A stretch of 12,864 nt of DNA from Melioribacteraceae bacterium (GTDB taxonomy: Bacteria > Bacteroidota > Ignavibacteria > Ignavibacteriales > Melioribacteraceae): positions 1-12,864 of the forward strand of contig JAQICK010000300.1 in NCBI GenBank assembly GCA_027858595.1, written 5' to 3'. This document shows positions 6,029-12,793 of the stretch, in pieces. The translations under genes and the position numbers were made by a program. Every line of letters starts with the position of its first letter. The stretch's first letter is position 1. The notes beneath the pieces are model-generated. The model made no database searches. It was not told the origin of the DNA and saw only the letters and a list, made by a program, of their open reading frames with translations.

Positions 6029-7222
6029 ATGCACTTATCAACAAAAGTTAACACAATGGAATTTTCAGGGACAATGCAGATTTCTGGAAAAGCGAAAGAA
6101 CTTAAAGCACAAGGAATAAATGTAATTGATTTATCTGTTGGTGAGCCAGATTTTCCTACTCCACAACGAATTAAAAATGCTGCAATTAAAGCAATGGAAG
6201 ATGGACACACAGGCTACACGATGGCTTCTGGAATAATTCCATTACGAAAAGCGGTTGGGAAATGGATAAAAGATTTCTCTGGTGTAGAATATAATACAAA
6301 CGAAATTATCGTATCAAATGGTGCAAAGCATTCATTATATAATGCATTGCAAACAATTATAGAAGTTGGCGAAGAAGTTATTATCCCTGCACCTTACTGG
6401 GTTACATACCCCGCTTTAGTAGAGATTGTCGATGGAGTTCCAGTTTATATTGATACAACGAGTGAAAGTAATTTTAAAATTACTCCCAATCAATTAAAAG
6501 ATGCAATAACCGACAAAACTCGTGCGTTGATTTTGTGTAATCCATCAAATCCTACAGGGTCAGTTTATTCAAAATCAGAATTGGAAGAGATTGGAAAAAT
6601 AGTTATTGAAAATGATTTGTATATAATAAGCGATGAAATTTATTCTCGATTAGTTTATGATGATTTTGATTATGTAAGTTTCCCGTCTTTAAGTCCAGAA
6701 CTAAAGAAGAAAACAATATTAATTGAAGGTGTTTCAAAATCTTATTCCATGACTGGATGGAGAATTGGTTTTACTGCTGCTGATAAAGAGATAATAAGTG
6801 GAATGGGTAAATTACAGAGCCAAATGACTTCTAATCCGGCATCTATTTCCCAATATGCTGCTTTGGAAGCTATATCAGGACCTCAAGATGATGTAGAGGA
6901 TATGCGTAAAATCTTTGCTGATAGAAGAGAATTTCTATTTAAGGCTCTTAACGAAATTGATGGCGTAAAAGCTGAAAATGCAAAAGGTGCTTTCTATCTT
7001 TTCCCAGATTTTTCATCGTTCTTTGGAAAAAGTTATAAAGAGAATAAAATTGAAGGCTCAATGGATTTAGCGATGTATTTAATTGCTGAAGCTAAAGTTG
7101 CAACAGTTCCAGGTTCTGTTTTTGGAGCAGAGGGATTTATGCGAATTGCTTATGCTACGTCAATGGAAAACTTGGCAGAAGGAATTAACCGAATTAGAGA
7201 AGCTGTTTCCAAATTGGGATAA
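6029..7222 (+). CDS. Class I PLP-dependent aminotransferase (aspartate aminotransferase, type Ib-like)
   Basis: This cytoplasmic enzyme transfers amino groups between amino acids and 2-oxo acids, most likely aspartate/2-oxoglutarate and possibly prephenate or aromatic substrates. The 397-residue protein is full length. Signatures are SVGEPDFPTP, GYTMASGIIPLRKA, SNGAKHSLYNA, APYWVTYP, CNPSNPTG (N174), SDEIYS (D202, Y205, which contact the PLP ring), and the Schiff-base lysine K237 in GVSKSYSMTGWRIGF. The substrate carboxylate-binding arginine is R372 in FMRIAYATS. These features fit the type I-beta group found in Thermus and many Bacteroidota. I chose the ATG at 6029 because GAGG (6019-6022) is 6 nt upstream; an upstream TTG at 6017 overlaps that site. 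It has its own promoter and possible operator. The exact substrate range cannot be read from the sequence. Confidence 0.92.
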   Translation: MHLSTKVNTMEFSGTMQISGKAKELKAQGINVIDLSVGEPDFPTPQRIKNAAIKAMEDGHTGYTMASGIIPLRKAVGKWIKDFSGVEYNTNEIIVSNGAKHSLYNALQTIIEVGEEVIIPAPYWVTYPALVEIVDGVPVYIDTTSESNFKITPNQLKDAITDKTRALILCNPSNPTGSVYSKSELEEIGKIVIENDLYIISDEIYSRLVYDDFDYVSFPSLSPELKKKTILIEGVSKSYSMTGWRIGFTAADKEIISGMGKLQSQMTSNPASISQYAALEAISGPQDDVEDMRKIFADRREFLFKALNEIDGVKAENAKGAFYLFPDFSSFFGKSYKENKIEGSMDLAMYLIAEAKVATVPGSVFGAEGFMRIAYATSMENLAEGINRIREAVSKLG

Positions 7223-7302
7223 ATTTATGTCCTTGAAAAATTTATAAAATAATCGTAAATTTACACCCTAAGTTTATGAGAATAAGAAATAAATACATAG
7301 CG

Positions 7303-7337
7303 AAGCTTTTACGTTCTGCGGAACAAATAAAAAGCTT
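7303..7337 (+). other. Two-tier hairpin in the aminotransferase-Nif3 intergenic region
   Basis: An outer 8-bp stem (AAGCTTTT 7303-7310 with AAAAGCTT 7330-7337) encloses an inner GTTC/GAAC stem (7313-7316, 7321-7324) with a TGCG tetraloop. It lies 11 nt before the long terminator-like hairpin. It could be an mRNA 3' end structure or part of a leader RNA. No known riboswitch consensus is recognised. Confidence 0.4.
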
Positions 7338-7348
7338 AAAATAAAATT

Positions 7349-7386
7349 AAAAAAATGCACTTCTAAATATAGAGGTGCATTTTTTT
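7349..7386 (+). terminator. Long terminator-like hairpin abutting the Nif3 gene
   Basis: The A-tract and ATGCAC...TCTA arm (7349-7365) pairs with TAGA...GTGCAT and the T-tract (7370-7386). This makes about 17 base pairs including one G-U, with a 4-nt AATA loop and eight consecutive T at 7381-7388. It is 127 nt after the aminotransferase stop and ends only 9 nt before the ATG of the Nif3-family gene. It is either the aminotransferase terminator or an attenuator for the downstream pair. Confidence 0.8.
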
Positions 7387-7395
7387 TTGAGTATA

Positions 7396-8508
7396 ATGAA
7401 TATAGAAGAAGTAATAAAATACATTGAAGATTGGGCTCCGAAAGGAATAGCCTGGGAGAAAGATAACATTGGCTTGCAGGTGGGAAACCCAAAAAATGAG
7501 GTTTCTAACATTCTGTTAGCTTTGGATTTTAACGAAAAGGTTTTACGAGAAGCAATTAAAAAAAAATCCAATCTAATTATAACTCACCATCCTTATATTT
7601 TTACCCCAATCAAAAACCTAAATTTTAATACCGACACGAAATCAAAACTAATTAAAGAACTTATCCAAAATAATACTACTCTCTATTCTGCACACACAAA
7701 CCTAGATTATACAAAGGGTGGTGTAAGTTTTGAGTTGGCTAAAAGAATTGAGTTAGAGAATATTCAGTTTTTAGAAAATCAATTAAGTAATCAATATAAG
7801 TTGGCAGTTTATATTCCAGAAGAAAATGTTGATTTGGTTTCGGATGCAATTTTTAATGCCGGTGGAGGCATTATTGGGGAATATTCAAAATGTAGTTCCA
7901 AAAATTTTGTTGAAGGAACATTTGAAGGTTCAAGCCTATCTAACCCAACAATTGGGAAATCTAAAAGTTTTGAAAGAGTTAGCGAAATAAAGTTAGAAGT
8001 TTTGGTTAACTCATGGAAATTAAATTCGATAATAGATGCAATGAAATCAGTCCATCCATACGAAGAGCCAGCATACGATATCTTTGTATTGAAAAACAAA
8101 AATAATAATTACGGTGCAGGTGCAATTGGGCAATTGCCAAAATCTATGACATCTAAAGAATTTTTATCCCATGTGAAAAAATCATTAAAAACAAATGGGT
8201 TGAAATATGCAATTGGAAGTAATTCCAAAATTAAAAAAGTTGCTGTTTGTGGTGGTACTTGTTCCGATTTAATGAATAAGGCAATTGCTGCTCAAGCTGA
8301 TGCCTTTATTACTGCCGATATAAAATATCATACTTTCCTAGATGCTGAAAATATAATTATGCTTATTGATGCTGGTCATTATGAAACAGAAGTTCCAGTG
8401 TTGAAGCCACTAAAAATAAAATTAGACAAATTTATTAAAAGTAACAATTCGCCAGTTAAAGTTTTTAAATATAATGGGTCAAATAACCCAGTTAAGTTTT
8501 TTAATTAA
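7396..8508 (+). CDS. Nif3/YqfO-family dinuclear metal-centre protein with inserted PII-like domain
   Basis: Nif3-family proteins form hexameric rings with a two-metal site. Their cellular role is still debated; some act as GTP cyclohydrolase I type IB-like or regulatory proteins. The 370 residues show the N-terminal half (IKYIEDWAPKGIAWEKDNIGLQVG, residues 7-30), metal ligands H64/H65 in ITHHPYIF, and H100 and D104 in SAHTNLD. A YqfO-type insert follows (about 133-235, ending VHPYEEPAYDIFVL). The C-terminal half has ADIKYHTF (H312) and AGHYETE (H328, with E330/E332). The ATG at 7396 starts the conserved N-terminus. GAG (7389-7391) is a weak ribosome-binding site between it and the terminator T-tract. 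An upstream in-frame GTG at 7375 lies inside the hairpin and is rejected. It is followed 13 nt later by the zinc-ribbon gene, a pairing seen in many bacteria. Confidence 0.92.
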   Translation: MNIEEVIKYIEDWAPKGIAWEKDNIGLQVGNPKNEVSNILLALDFNEKVLREAIKKKSNLIITHHPYIFTPIKNLNFNTDTKSKLIKELIQNNTTLYSAHTNLDYTKGGVSFELAKRIELENIQFLENQLSNQYKLAVYIPEENVDLVSDAIFNAGGGIIGEYSKCSSKNFVEGTFEGSSLSNPTIGKSKSFERVSEIKLEVLVNSWKLNSIIDAMKSVHPYEEPAYDIFVLKNKNNNYGAGAIGQLPKSMTSKEFLSHVKKSLKTNGLKYAIGSNSKIKKVAVCGGTCSDLMNKAIAAQADAFITADIKYHTFLDAENIIMLIDAGHYETEVPVLKPLKIKLDKFIKSNNSPVKVFKYNGSNNPVKFFN

Positions 8509-8521
8509 AAAGGAGAAATAA

Positions 8522-9256
8522 ATGGTAAACCGATTAGTTACACTCTACTCGCTCCAAATTATTGATGACGAGTTAGATGTGTTGGAAGAACTACGTGGGG
8601 ATCTACCTTTACGTGTAAACGGACTGAATGAGAAAATAGATGTAATTCAAGAACAAATTGATGAAAAAGAGAGTATCAAGTCGGAATCGTTAGAAAAAAG
8701 AATAGCTAATGATGAAGAGGTTGAAAGATTAACTTCTAGCCTGAAAAAATTTAAGGCTCAACTTTATAAGGTTAGAAATAATAAAGAATATGACGCCTTA
8801 ACAAAAGAAATTGATCACTCTGAAACTGAGATTGAAAGATTTGAAACAGAAAATACTGAGATGGAACTCAATAATGAAAAGCTTAAAAGCGAAATTGAAG
8901 AATTAAATCCGGGTGTTGAAGAATTAAATATTGTTCTTAAAGAAAACGAAGTTGAGTTGAAAAAGATTATTAAAGAAAATGAAATTGAAGAGGCTCGCCT
9001 AAGAGCAAAACGAGAAAAAATTGCAGTTGAAGTTAAAAAGTCCGACTACAAAGTTTATATGAGAATTAGGAAAGCATTGAAGGGTAAAGCTATTGTAACC
9101 ATTAACCGTTCTGCTTGTAGTGGATGTCACAACATTGTTCCTTCACAACGTCAAATAGAATTAAGACAAAACAGACGCTTGTTCACTTGTGAATCTTGTG
9201 GTAGAATTCTAGTCTCCGCTGAGGTTTCAGATGAAGCTGAAAAAAGGTTATCCTAA
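8522..9256 (+). CDS. Coiled-coil C4 zinc-ribbon protein (CdsZ / DUF164-like)
   Basis: This 244-residue protein is mostly a long charged coiled coil (about 10-180, rich in E, K, L and I). A C-terminal zinc ribbon follows, with C199/C202 (CSGC) and C223/C226 (CESC) around the conserved VPSQRQIELRQ helix. This is the layout of the C4-type zinc-ribbon family that includes chlamydial CdsZ (CT398) and H. pylori HP0958, which have been linked to secretion, flagellar or sigma-54 functions. In most bacteria the role is unknown. A strong ribosome-binding site (AAGGAG, 8510-8515) stands 6 nt before the ATG. The gene is 13 nt downstream of the Nif3 gene, so the two are cotranscribed, which suggests a shared but unexplained function. 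A hairpin terminator follows. Confidence 0.88.
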   Translation: MVNRLVTLYSLQIIDDELDVLEELRGDLPLRVNGLNEKIDVIQEQIDEKESIKSESLEKRIANDEEVERLTSSLKKFKAQLYKVRNNKEYDALTKEIDHSETEIERFETENTEMELNNEKLKSEIEELNPGVEELNIVLKENEVELKKIIKENEIEEARLRAKREKIAVEVKKSDYKVYMRIRKALKGKAIVTINRSACSGCHNIVPSQRQIELRQNRRLFTCESCGRILVSAEVSDEAEKRLS

Positions 9257-9277
9257 AATTTATAGAGATTTATTTAA

Positions 9278-9301
9278 GGCATCCTTTGGGATGCCATTTT
9301 T
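9278..9301. terminator. Terminator between the zinc-ribbon gene and radA
   Basis: A perfect 7-bp stem (GGCATCC 9278-9284, GGATGCC 9289-9295) with a TTTG loop, followed by ATTTTTATTTA on the plus strand. It separates two convergent genes. The plus-strand T-tract is better than the minus-strand one, so it chiefly ends the Nif3/zinc-ribbon transcript. Confidence 0.85.
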
Positions 9302-9303
9302 AT

Positions 9304-10650
9304 TTATCCCATAATTTCAACAAGAGCATCAAAAACATTTTTTACTGGAATCACATTAATGGAATATTTTCCTTTATCAGTTTTATAATTTGTTTTAGGA
9401 ATTAATATTGATGCGAGACCTAACTTTTCTGCCTCTTGAATTCGTTTTTCAATTTGGCTAACTCCACGAATCTCTCCTCCAAGACCAACTTCGCCAATTG
9501 CGGCAAAACCTTCGTTGGGTTGTTTGTCTTTAAAGCTCGAAGCAATTGAACAGCACACAGCTAAATCGGCAGCTGGTTCCATTATCTTTAATCCACCAGC
9601 AATATTTAGGAAGACATTTGCTGCGGATAATCTTAGTTTTACTCGTTTCTCTAAAACTGCAAGTAGAATTGAAAGGCGTTTGTAATCAAATCCGGTAGCA
9701 ACTCGTTGTGGATTTCCATAATTGGATGGAGTAACAAGTGCTTGCACTTCCAATAATACTGGGCGACTTCCTTCAATCGTCGCAGTAATTATAGAACCTG
9801 TAGTATCGTTTGAATGTTCACTTAAAAATATTTCACTCGGATTTTTCACTTCAGTTAAACCATCATCGTGCATTTCAAAAATGCCAATTTCATTTGTTCC
9901 ACCAAAACGATTTTTAAGCGAACGCAAAATCCTGTAATTGTGATTTCGTTCACCTTCAAATTGTAAAACGGCATCAACCATATGTTCAAGTAGTTTTGGC
10001 CCAGCAATGTAGCCCTCTTTAGTAATATGTCCGATAAGAACGGCAACGAAATTTTGACTTTTAGCAAGTTGCATAATATGATTTGCTGATTCACGAATCT
10101 GCGTAACAGTGCCTGGAGCATTATCCAACTCGGCTCGTTGCATAGTTTGTATCGAATCAATCATTACAACATCTGGATTTATTTTATTTATCGCTGATTC
10201 AATTGCTTCCATTTCTGTAACCGCAAGAACATAAAAATTGCTTGTGTTAACTTTTAACCGTTTTGCTCGTAAGTTTAGCTGCGTAGTTGATTCTTCACCA
10301 CTTACGTATAGAATGGTTCCCTTTATTGATGAAGCGGCTTGCATTATTAACGTCGATTTGCCAATTCCAGGATCGCCTGCAATTAGAACAACGGAGCCTT
10401 GAACAAAGCCACCACCAAGCACTCTATCAAACTCGGAAATATTAGTTTCAATTCTTTTCTCTGTAGTCTCAACAATTTCATCAAGCCTAACTACATCCAC
10501 AGCATTAGTTAAAACAGAAGTTGATTTTTTATTATCAACCAATTCCTCGGAAAACGTATTCCACTCTTCGCACTCTTGACATTTGCCCAGCCACTTAAGG
10601 GTTTCGTAGCCACAGCTAGAGCAAACATATTTTACTTTAAATTTCGACAT
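9304..10650 (-). CDS. radA: DNA repair protein RadA (Sms)
   Basis: RadA is a RecA-like DnaB-type helicase that processes branched recombination intermediates and helps RecA in repair and natural transformation. The 448-residue protein is complete. It has an N-terminal C4 zinc finger (C10, C13, C24, C27; YVCSSCGYET...GKCQECEEWNTF) and a RecA-like core with Walker A GDPGIGKST (92-100, K98) and Walker B VVMIDS (161-166). The RadA-specific KNRFG motif is at 246-250. A Lon protease-like C-terminal domain (about 270-448) contains the family segments RVATGFDYKRLSILLAVLEKR and AADLAV. The start codon overlaps the stop of the upstream ABC ATPase gene (TAATG), so translation is probably coupled. I see no SOS box in front of the pair. 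Identification is very secure. Confidence 0.97.
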   Translation of the reverse strand: MSKFKVKYVCSSCGYETLKWLGKCQECEEWNTFSEELVDNKKSTSVLTNAVDVVRLDEIVETTEKRIETNISEFDRVLGGGFVQGSVVLIAGDPGIGKSTLIMQAASSIKGTILYVSGEESTTQLNLRAKRLKVNTSNFYVLAVTEMEAIESAINKINPDVVMIDSIQTMQRAELDNAPGTVTQIRESANHIMQLAKSQNFVAVLIGHITKEGYIAGPKLLEHMVDAVLQFEGERNHNYRILRSLKNRFGGTNEIGIFEMHDDGLTEVKNPSEIFLSEHSNDTTGSIITATIEGSRPVLLEVQALVTPSNYGNPQRVATGFDYKRLSILLAVLEKRVKLRLSAANVFLNIAGGLKIMEPAADLAVCCSIASSFKDKQPNEGFAAIGEVGLGGEIRGVSQIEKRIQEAEKLGLASILIPKTNYKTDKGKYSINVIPVKNVFDALVEIMG

Positions 10651-11381
10651 TATAAAACGGTCCTCTTTGCAAAATTTTGTATTACACTATCACTACTATT
10701 TAGTATCTCATCATAAGTTCCAGAAAAATAAATCTTTCCATTGTGCATCATCGAAACTTTATCGGCAACGTTTTTAACGCTAAACATATCGTGTGTAACC
10801 ACAATTGAGGTTACATTAATTTCTTTGTTTAAGTGAACAATAAGTTCATCAATTGAATCTGACATTATTGGATCAAGTCCAGTAGTGGGTTCATCGTACA
10901 AAATATATTTAGGATTTGTAACCAACGCACGAGCAAGTCCAACGCGTTTTTTCATTCCGCCAGAAAGTTCGGATGGCTTCTTGCTTTGGATTCCTGTTAA
11001 GCCAACAAGTTCAAGCTTTTTTGCAACAATTTTATCCATTTCAGATTTAGATAAATTATAATTATTTTCAACCAAGGGGAGTGTAATGTTTTCTTCAATT
11101 GTCATTGAATCAAAAAGAGCTGCCCCCTGGAAAAGGAATCCAAATAATTTTCTTATTTCAAACAATTCTTCCTTTTTCAAATTCTGAATATTTTTCCCTT
11201 CTATGCAAACACATCCTTTGTCAGGCTCTAGTAACCCAATTATATGTTTTAGTAAAACACTTTTGCCACAGCCACTAGGACCAATAATAGCAAGGGTCTC
11301 GCCTTGGTTTATTTGTAAATCAACTCCTTGCAGGACAGAATTATTTTCGAATTTTTTGTATAAGTCTTTTATTTCAATCAT
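10650..11381 (-). CDS. MlaF-like ABC transporter ATPase (phospholipid transport)
   Basis: This cytoplasmic ATPase would power an MlaFEDB-type complex that moves phospholipids between inner and outer membrane. The 243 residues contain Walker A GPSGCGKS (34-41), the Q-loop (Q85), the signature LSGGM (139-143), Walker B ILYDEP (160-165, catalytic E164) and the switch histidine H197 in VVTHDM. MlaF subfamily marks are SGCGKSVLLKHIIGLL, FLFQGAALFDSMTIEENI, LSGGMKKRVGLARAL and YDEPTTGLDPI. No MlaE permease or MlaD substrate-binding gene lies next to it. The upstream 211 bp are non-coding and radA overlaps its stop codon, so the partner genes must be elsewhere. The ATG at 11381 is preceded by a short leader and a well-matched promoter. 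Orthology to MlaF rather than another MCE-associated ATPase is likely but not proven. Confidence 0.88.
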   Translation of the reverse strand: MIEIKDLYKKFENNSVLQGVDLQINQGETLAIIGPSGCGKSVLLKHIIGLLEPDKGCVCIEGKNIQNLKKEELFEIRKLFGFLFQGAALFDSMTIEENITLPLVENNYNLSKSEMDKIVAKKLELVGLTGIQSKKPSELSGGMKKRVGLARALVTNPKYILYDEPTTGLDPIMSDSIDELIVHLNKEINVTSIVVTHDMFSVKNVADKVSMMHNGKIYFSGTYDEILNSSDSVIQNFAKRTVL

Positions 11382-11402
11382 TGCTTCTAAATTTTAGTTA
11401 AG

Positions 11403-11433
11403 CAAAAATAGAATTTTATAAGGGGAGTTAAAA
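11403..11433 (-). promoter_or_regulatory. Bacteroidota-type promoter of the mlaF-like/radA operon
   Basis: On the minus strand TATTTTTG (11403-11410) is a perfect TAnnTTTG -7 box, and TTTT (11430-11433) sits exactly 19 bp upstream in place of TTTG. The start codon follows 21 bp after the -7 box. This is the same geometry as the promoter of the aminotransferase gene. Confidence 0.55.
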
Positions 11434-11455
11434 GAGGAATAATTTGATGTGATTC

Positions 11456-11553
11456 TGTCATTCCCGCCGGCCCTAGAATTTTTTCGGGAAAGGCTTTTGT
11501 CTAGAATCTCATACAAAAAGGAAGATTCCCACCTATAGCATGTGGGAATGACG
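11456..11553. repeat. Modular extragenic palindromic element
   Basis: GTCATTCCC (11457-11465) and GGGAATGAC (11544-11552) form the outer inverted repeat of an about 98-bp element. Inside are two smaller hairpins: TTCCCG/CGGGAA (11461-11466, 11485-11490) and ATTCCCAC/GTGGGAAT (11525-11532, 11542-11549). It is visibly more GC-rich than its surroundings and non-coding. Elements with a GTCATTCCC...GGGAATGAC frame are often dispersed in bacterial genomes, so this may be one copy of a REP- or MITE-like family. A 12-nt direct repeat CTAGAATCTCAT occurs at 11501-11512 and 11581-11592. Confidence 0.6.
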
Positions 11554-11592
11554 TTTCCTATTTATAAGCAGATTAAAATGCTAGAATCTCAT

Positions 11593-12357
11593 TTAGTCTT
11601 TCTCATTGTCATCTTCCTCGATAATAATAATTTTCTTCTTCATTACTTTTTTTTCACAATCTTCAGAAAGATGAATTTTCATTTTTTTTTCGTGATCCAT
11701 TTTCTCTAAATATTTTTCCGCTTCTTCACCTTCAAATACTTCTACATTCTTTTTCCCATCTTCTGTAGTTGTAACAGTTACTTTTTTTACGCCATCATTT
11801 ACTACTACTTTTACTTTCTTCATTACATCATGTTCACTACCTTCAGAGACCCATTTCAAATCTTTACCGTCAAGTTCAACAACTATATTTGCTTCCCCAT
11901 CTTCAGAAATGAATTTCATATTATGTTCACCTTTTGAGTGTCCTTTTATAAATTTTTGAGCTGCCTCTCCTTTGTATTCTTTCACAGTCTCTTTACCGTC
12001 AACTATTTTTTTTATAACAACAACTTTTTCTCCATTGGCATCTTCAATTTCAACATCAATTTTCAATTCTTTTAAACCATGCTCTTCGCCTTCTTTGAAA
12101 AAGAATATATTTCCGTGTTTATCCATATCACTATGATTCATTTTTTTAATCATGATATTCTTTTGTGATTTCATTTTGGTTAACAATAACTCTGCATCAT
12201 CTCCAGTAATTTCTATTTCACCGTCTTCGGTTTCGATAGTAATTTTTATGGCTTCTCCTTTTAGATTTTTTAACTTTTCCTTTGTCTCATCCGATTGTGC
12301 ATTGATAGCAACGAACGCAAACAACAATAATGCGATTAACAAGGTTACCTTTTTCAT
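11593..12357 (-). CDS. Secreted, highly charged protein with three internal repeats, function unknown
   Basis: I do not recognise this 254-residue protein. It starts with a good signal peptide (MKKVTLLIALLLFAFVAINA, cleavage probably after A20), so it is periplasmic or secreted. The mature part is dominated by K, E, D, V and I. It carries three copies of a roughly 78-residue module (about 38-80, 111-154 and 192-235). Each copy has alternating beta-type residues, a G-[DE]-x-A-x-x-[YFL]-[LI] turn-helix (around G52, G130, G210) and a charged strand ending near SEDG/SEDC. There is one cysteine (C234) and a run KKKIIIIEEDD near the C-terminus. The start at 12357 is set by a strong AAAGGAG (12362-12368) and the signal peptide; an open frame continues upstream but has no initiation signal. 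It is divergent from a sensor-kinase gene, so it may be a target of that system. No function is claimed. Confidence 0.8.
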   Translation of the reverse strand: MKKVTLLIALLLFAFVAINAQSDETKEKLKNLKGEAIKITIETEDGEIEITGDDAELLLTKMKSQKNIMIKKMNHSDMDKHGNIFFFKEGEEHGLKELKIDVEIEDANGEKVVVIKKIVDGKETVKEYKGEAAQKFIKGHSKGEHNMKFISEDGEANIVVELDGKDLKWVSEGSEHDVMKKVKVVVNDGVKKVTVTTTEDGKKNVEVFEGEEAEKYLEKMDHEKKMKIHLSEDCEKKVMKKKIIIIEEDDNEKD

Positions 12358-12393
12358 AACTTCTCCTTTTATTGATTGTGAATTTTTTTGTTC

Positions 12394-12421
12394 TAAAGAT
12401 ATTGTGTTTAGGCGAAACAAA
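12394..12421 (-). promoter_or_regulatory. Candidate promoter of the secreted-protein gene
   Basis: On the minus strand TATCTTTA (12394-12401) matches the TAnnTTTG -7 box in 7 of 8 positions, with TTTG (12418-12421) 16 bp upstream, a shorter spacing than the usual 19. The phased repeats at 12421-12460 end right at the -33 element, an activator-like position. Confidence 0.35.
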
Positions 12422-12460
12422 TTGTTAAAGTATTGCAAAAAAATGTTAAAAAATGTTAAA
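12421..12460. promoter_or_regulatory. Four helically phased ATTGTTAAA-like motifs (candidate response-regulator binding array)
   Basis: Four direct copies are visible: ATTGTTAAA (12421-12429), ATTGCAAAA (12432-12440), AATGTTAAA (12442-12450) and AATGTTAAA (12452-12460). Start-to-start distances are 11, 10 and 10 bp, close to one DNA turn. Direct repeats with this phasing are how OmpR/PhoB/CpxR-type regulators bind. The array lies in the 142-bp space between the secreted-protein gene and the sensor-kinase fragment. Confidence 0.5.
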
Positions 12461-12499
12461 TGGAAGAAATAGAAGTAGTGGAATAAGTAAATTAGAATA

Positions 12500-12793
12500 A
12501 TGAAAAAAAGTAAAATAAATATTTTAATTATAGCAATGACATTTGCTCTTATTGGATTAGTGACAATCCAAATACTTTGGAGTATCAAAACAATTGAAAC
12601 AGAGGAAATAAGGTTTGATGCTACAATAAACAAAATTCTTTCCAACGTTGTTATAAACATTGAAAAGGATAGAACTGCTAATATTATAATTGAAAAAGTT
12701 AGCGGTGAATCTGGGAAGGTTGTTTGGGCCGAAAATAGTACTACTGATAGTGTAAAGCTTCAGATGGAAATGGAATTTCATAAATTTACGTAA
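12500..12793 (+). pseudogene. Sensor histidine kinase, N-terminal remnant cut by an IS element
   Basis: The 97 residues look like the start of a membrane sensor kinase common in Bacteroidota. There is a basic MKKSKIN lead, a transmembrane helix (about 8-27, ILIIAMTFALIGLVTIQILW), then the typical IKTIETEEIRFDATINKILSNVVINIEK segment that opens the periplasmic sensor region. A full kinase of this type needs a second helix, HisKA and HATPase domains, several hundred residues more. Instead the frame stops at 12793, only 20 nt before a transposase start. The last 15-25 residues probably come from the IS end rather than the kinase. I interpret it as a gene disrupted by insertion; the remainder may lie beyond the window. 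A complete short protein is the alternative but has no family support. The ribosome-binding site is weak. Confidence 0.6.

Noticed and set aside
5962..7365. ATGCACTT occurring near 5962, 6029 and 7355 as a possible repeat family
   Set aside because: Only 8-10 bases are shared, the contexts differ (upstream DNA, start codon, terminator arm), and such short matches are expected by chance.
12358..12660. A 101-residue hydrophobic extension of the secreted protein on the minus strand
   Set aside because: It overlaps the sensor-kinase coding region and the promoter region, and the true start is marked by AAAGGAG and a signal peptide.
12557..12781. Small minus-strand open frame opposite the kinase fragment
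   Set aside because: Its composition is that of an antisense shadow; there is no ribosome-binding site or recognisable motif.
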